The position numbers and the translations under genes were made by a program. Shown here piece by piece: positions 62,009-64,000 of a stretch of DNA of 64,000 nucleotides. Source of the stretch: Gymnodinialimonas sp. 202GB13-11 (lineage in GTDB: Bacteria; Pseudomonadota; Alphaproteobacteria; Rhodobacterales; Rhodobacteraceae); contig NZ_JBFRBH010000001.1 in the NCBI RefSeq assembly GCF_040932485.1, forward strand, positions 3,789,212 to 3,853,211, read 5' to 3'. Under the pieces are notes generated by a model. The model saw nothing but the letters and a program-made list of their open reading frames with translations. It did not search any database and was not told the DNA's origin. Within the stretch, counting starts at the first letter, position 1; every line of letters begins with the position of its first letter.

Positions 62009-63041
62009 TGGCAACAACCCGATCCGAACCCCGTTTGAACAAACTCCGGCTGAGGCCGAGGCTGTAGAGGTCGCGGACGGTGTGCTGTGGCTCCGTATCT
62101 CGCTGCCGATGGCGCTAGATCATGTGAATGCCTACGCCCTGCGTGATGAAGATGGCTGGACGGTCATCGACACCGGGCTCAACACCAAACGCACGCGCGC
62201 GATCTGGCGCGCGGTCTTCGATGGCCCGCTTGCCGGTGCGCCGGTGCGCCGCTTGGTTGTGACCCATCACCACCCTGATCATGTCGGCCTCGCCGGATGG
62301 TTCCAATCGCAAGGCATCGAGTTGTCGATGACCCGCACCGCCTGGCTTTTCTCACGCATGCTGACACTGGATGAGCAGGCGCAGGCCACCAACGAACAGG
62401 TGCAATTCTGGATCGACGCGGGCATGGTCCCGGACGTTCTCGAAAAACGCCGGGCTGAGCGTCCGTTCAATTTCGCCGACATCGTTTACCCCATGCCCCT
62501 TGGCTTCACCCGGTTGATCGAAGGTGACACGATCAAAATGGGCGGTCGCACCTGGGACATTCGCTTTGGCCATGGCCACGCCCCCGATCATGCGACGTTC
62601 TGGAGCCGGGACGGAGAGCTTGTGATTGGCGGAGACCAACTGCTCGCCACGATCTCTCCCAACATCGGCGTCTATGCGACCGAGCCAGAGGCCGACCCGG
62701 TGGGTGAATGGATGGCGGCTTGCGAGGCGCTTCAGCCCCACGCGCTTGAGACACAGCTTGTGCTACCAGGCCACAAACTGCCCTTCACGGGGCTGCCCTC
62801 TCGCATGCGCCAGTTGATCGACAATCACCACGGTGCGCTCGACCGCCTGCGCGCCCATATCGCCAAGGCGCCGCGCACCGCGGCTGAATGCTTTCCACCG
62901 CTGTACAAACGCACGATTGATGAGGGGACGTATGGCCTCGCGCTGGTCGAAGCGGTGGCCCATGTGAACCATCTGCACCGCATCGGCGCAGTCACACGCG
63001 CCCGCCGAGCCGATGGGGCATGGGAATACAGCCTCGGCTGA
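62001..63041 (+). CDS. Metallo-beta-lactamase-fold hydrolase
   Basis: A 346-residue MBL-fold protein. The metal-binding HxHxDH motif is H89-x-H91-x-D93-H94 (VTHHHPDHVG), then GHGHAPDHATFW (third ligand region), GGDQLLA (bridging aspartate) and LPGHKLPFTG. A C-terminal helical region (~265-345) resembles the LACTB2-like lactamase C-terminal domain. ATG 62001 (MPDGNNPIRT) is used. In the acyl-CoA dehydrogenase operon a thioesterase- or lactonase-like activity would make sense, but it is inferred. Confidence 0.88.
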   Translation: MPDGNNPIRTPFEQTPAEAEAVEVADGVLWLRISLPMALDHVNAYALRDEDGWTVIDTGLNTKRTRAIWRAVFDGPLAGAPVRRLVVTHHHPDHVGLAGWFQSQGIELSMTRTAWLFSRMLTLDEQAQATNEQVQFWIDAGMVPDVLEKRRAERPFNFADIVYPMPLGFTRLIEGDTIKMGGRTWDIRFGHGHAPDHATFWSRDGELVIGGDQLLATISPNIGVYATEPEADPVGEWMAACEALQPHALETQLVLPGHKLPFTGLPSRMRQLIDNHHGALDRLRAHIAKAPRTAAECFPPLYKRTIDEGTYGLALVEAVAHVNHLHRIGAVTRARRADGAWEYSLG

Positions 63042-63152
63042 TCACATTTCGCCCCAGCGGCTTGACGCCACAGGCGCTTGGGGCTGACACTTTCCCCATT
63101 CTGCGATATTCCGACGCGCAAATGATTTTCCGAGGCATGAGGGACCAGACCA

Positions 63153-63296
63153 ATGGCCGACAATGACGACTACAAGCACGGTGAAATGGACATCCGCGAA
63201 CAGGAAAAGACGTTCGATGGGTTCATGAAGTGGTCCACCAATGTGGCCATTATCTCGATCCTGATCGTTATTGGCCTGGCGATCTTCGCCACATGA
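63153..63296 (+). CDS. aa3-type cytochrome c oxidase subunit IV (47 aa)
   Basis: A very short gene encoding a 47-residue protein: a charged N-terminus (MADNDDYKHGEMDIREQEKT) and one membrane helix at ~29-46 (TNVAIISILIVIGLAIFA). This matches the bacterial aa3-type cytochrome oxidase subunit IV family (CtaH) typical of Rhodobacterales. The stop TGA overlaps the ATG of the lipoprotein gene (ATGA), supporting expression. The other oxidase genes are not in this window. Confidence 0.85.
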   Translation: MADNDDYKHGEMDIREQEKTFDGFMKWSTNVAIISILIVIGLAIFAT

Positions 63297-63916
63297 TCCG
63301 CGCCTTCCGCATCGCCGCCGCTGGGCTCGTCGCGCTGGCGCTGGCTGGCTGTGCAGGTGAGGCTGTGTGGGACTCAGACGAGGCGGTCGCACGCGCGACC
63401 TACGTTCCCGCTGGCCCCGCCACGGTGACGCTGATCACGTCGATCAATACCCGCAACGGGTCTGGCGCACATTCCGCGCTTTTGATCGACGGCGCGCAGC
63501 GGTTGCTGTTTGATCCGGCTGGAAACTGGCACAATCCCGGCGTGCCTGAGCGCAACGATGTCCTGTTCGGTATGTCACCGGGATACATGGACCTTTACCT
63601 CGCGTTTCAGTCCAATGGCGTGTTTGAAGCGCATATGCACACGGTCGAGGTATCACCACAGGTCGCGGCGCAGTTAAGCCAAGCCGTTCAGGCCTACGGC
63701 CCGGTGGCACCTGCATTCTGTTCGCGCTCAATCACGGAAATCCTTTCGGGGACTCCAGGGTTCGAGACAATCTCACCGGGCTTCTTCCCGGACAATACGA
63801 TGGAACAATTCGCGCAGTTGCCGGGTATCACCTACCAACTTGTCGAAGGCACCATTTCGGATGAAGCCAACGGAAGCGAAGAGGTACTGGCAGCGCAGGT
63901 TGCTGGAACGAACTGA
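63293..63916 (+). CDS. Putative lipoprotein
   Basis: A 207-residue exported lipoprotein. The signal peptide ends with lipobox LAGC, so C20 would be lipidated. The mature domain (VTLITSINTRNGSGAHSALLIDGAQRLLFDPAG) has a histidine in GAHSALL and a later cysteine in PAFCSRS, a pattern like small papain/NlpC-type folds, but I cannot confirm a catalytic triad. ATG 63293 overlaps the subunit IV stop; the frame open from 63230 is rejected. A strong terminator follows. Confidence 0.75.
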   Translation: MIRAFRIAAAGLVALALAGCAGEAVWDSDEAVARATYVPAGPATVTLITSINTRNGSGAHSALLIDGAQRLLFDPAGNWHNPGVPERNDVLFGMSPGYMDLYLAFQSNGVFEAHMHTVEVSPQVAAQLSQAVQAYGPVAPAFCSRSITEILSGTPGFETISPGFFPDNTMEQFAQLPGITYQLVEGTISDEANGSEEVLAAQVAGTN

Positions 63917-63941
63917 GCCCTTTGAGCGAAGGCCCAAAACA

Positions 63942-63974
63942 AAACCCCCGCGGCCAGGCCTCGGGGGTTTTTTT
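63942..63974 (+). terminator. Rho-independent terminator
   Basis: AAACCCCCG (63942-63950) pairs with CGGGGGTTT (63962-63970) around an 11-nt loop, followed by an uninterrupted run of T to 63974. It lies 26 bp after the lipoprotein stop and closes the subunit IV/lipoprotein unit. The A-run on the other side would allow use from both strands. Confidence 0.9.
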
Positions 63975-64000
63975 GATTTTCTGATTCGCGGGTCGGACCC

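Overview
The window is about 64 kb of a GC-rich chromosome that looks like an alphaproteobacterium of the order Rhodobacterales (Roseobacter group). Supporting signs are an rRNA operon ending 23S-5S-tRNA-fMet, a 47-residue aa3-type cytochrome oxidase subunit IV gene, a uvrC/pgsA/moaD/moaE run, a ubiA/rsmE divergent pair near gshA, and a pyrB-to-plsY operon. No insertion sequence, integrase, phage gene or CRISPR array was seen.

Layout. (1) 1-1251: 3' end of an rRNA operon. (2) 1468-29405: a sugar/polyol uptake and catabolism district. It has a MarR regulator, a first CUT1 ABC importer (2199-7058), an operon joining a Gfo/Idh/MocA dehydrogenase to a CoA-transferase, enoyl-CoA hydratase and aldehyde dehydrogenase (7157-12013), a LacI regulator (11989-13044), a second CUT1 importer (13282-17593), and an operon of two GMC oxidoreductases, an SDR, a DUF993 TIM-barrel protein, a second LacI regulator and glycerate 2-kinase (17671-24820). 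A small A/B-barrel protein, a glycosyltransferase-like protein, ribokinase, a fumarylacetoacetate-hydrolase-fold enzyme and an acyl-CoA synthetase follow. (3) 29481-43712: mostly housekeeping (S49 protease, Ca/Na antiporter, SDR, uvrC, pgsA, moaD, moaE, OmpA/BON protein, ubiA, rsmE, gshA), with an Imm11/DUF1629-like gene between uvrC and pgsA and an unrecognised gene after rsmE. (4) 43706-50661, minus strand: three DUF805 paralogues, then pyrB, three small ORFs (two clearly membrane-associated), a dihydroorotase-like gene lacking its metal ligands, and plsY. (5) 50717-63916: uracil-DNA glycosylase, moaB, an RND efflux pair, a DsbD N-terminal-domain protein, YqgE/AlgH, a Sua5/TsaC-type enzyme, acyl-CoA dehydrogenase, a metallo-beta-lactamase-fold protein, CtaH-like subunit IV and a lipoprotein, closed by a strong terminator.

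How region 2 may work together: the same 12-bp CG-centred palindrome, TGGAACGTTCCA, occurs twice before the 7157 operon and once before the 17671 operon. The second LacI gene lies inside the latter operon, so it is the natural candidate to control both. The first LacI gene has different CG-centred near-palindromes (AAACGTTT and ATAACGTTTT types) beside it and probably controls the second importer. I infer that an imported sugar or sugar acid is oxidised by the GMC/SDR/Gfo enzymes and cleaved by the DUF993 protein, which keeps a DHDPS-like GIK lysine. Products would leave through glycerate 2-kinase, aldehyde dehydrogenase and the CoA enzymes. The substrate cannot be read from the sequence.
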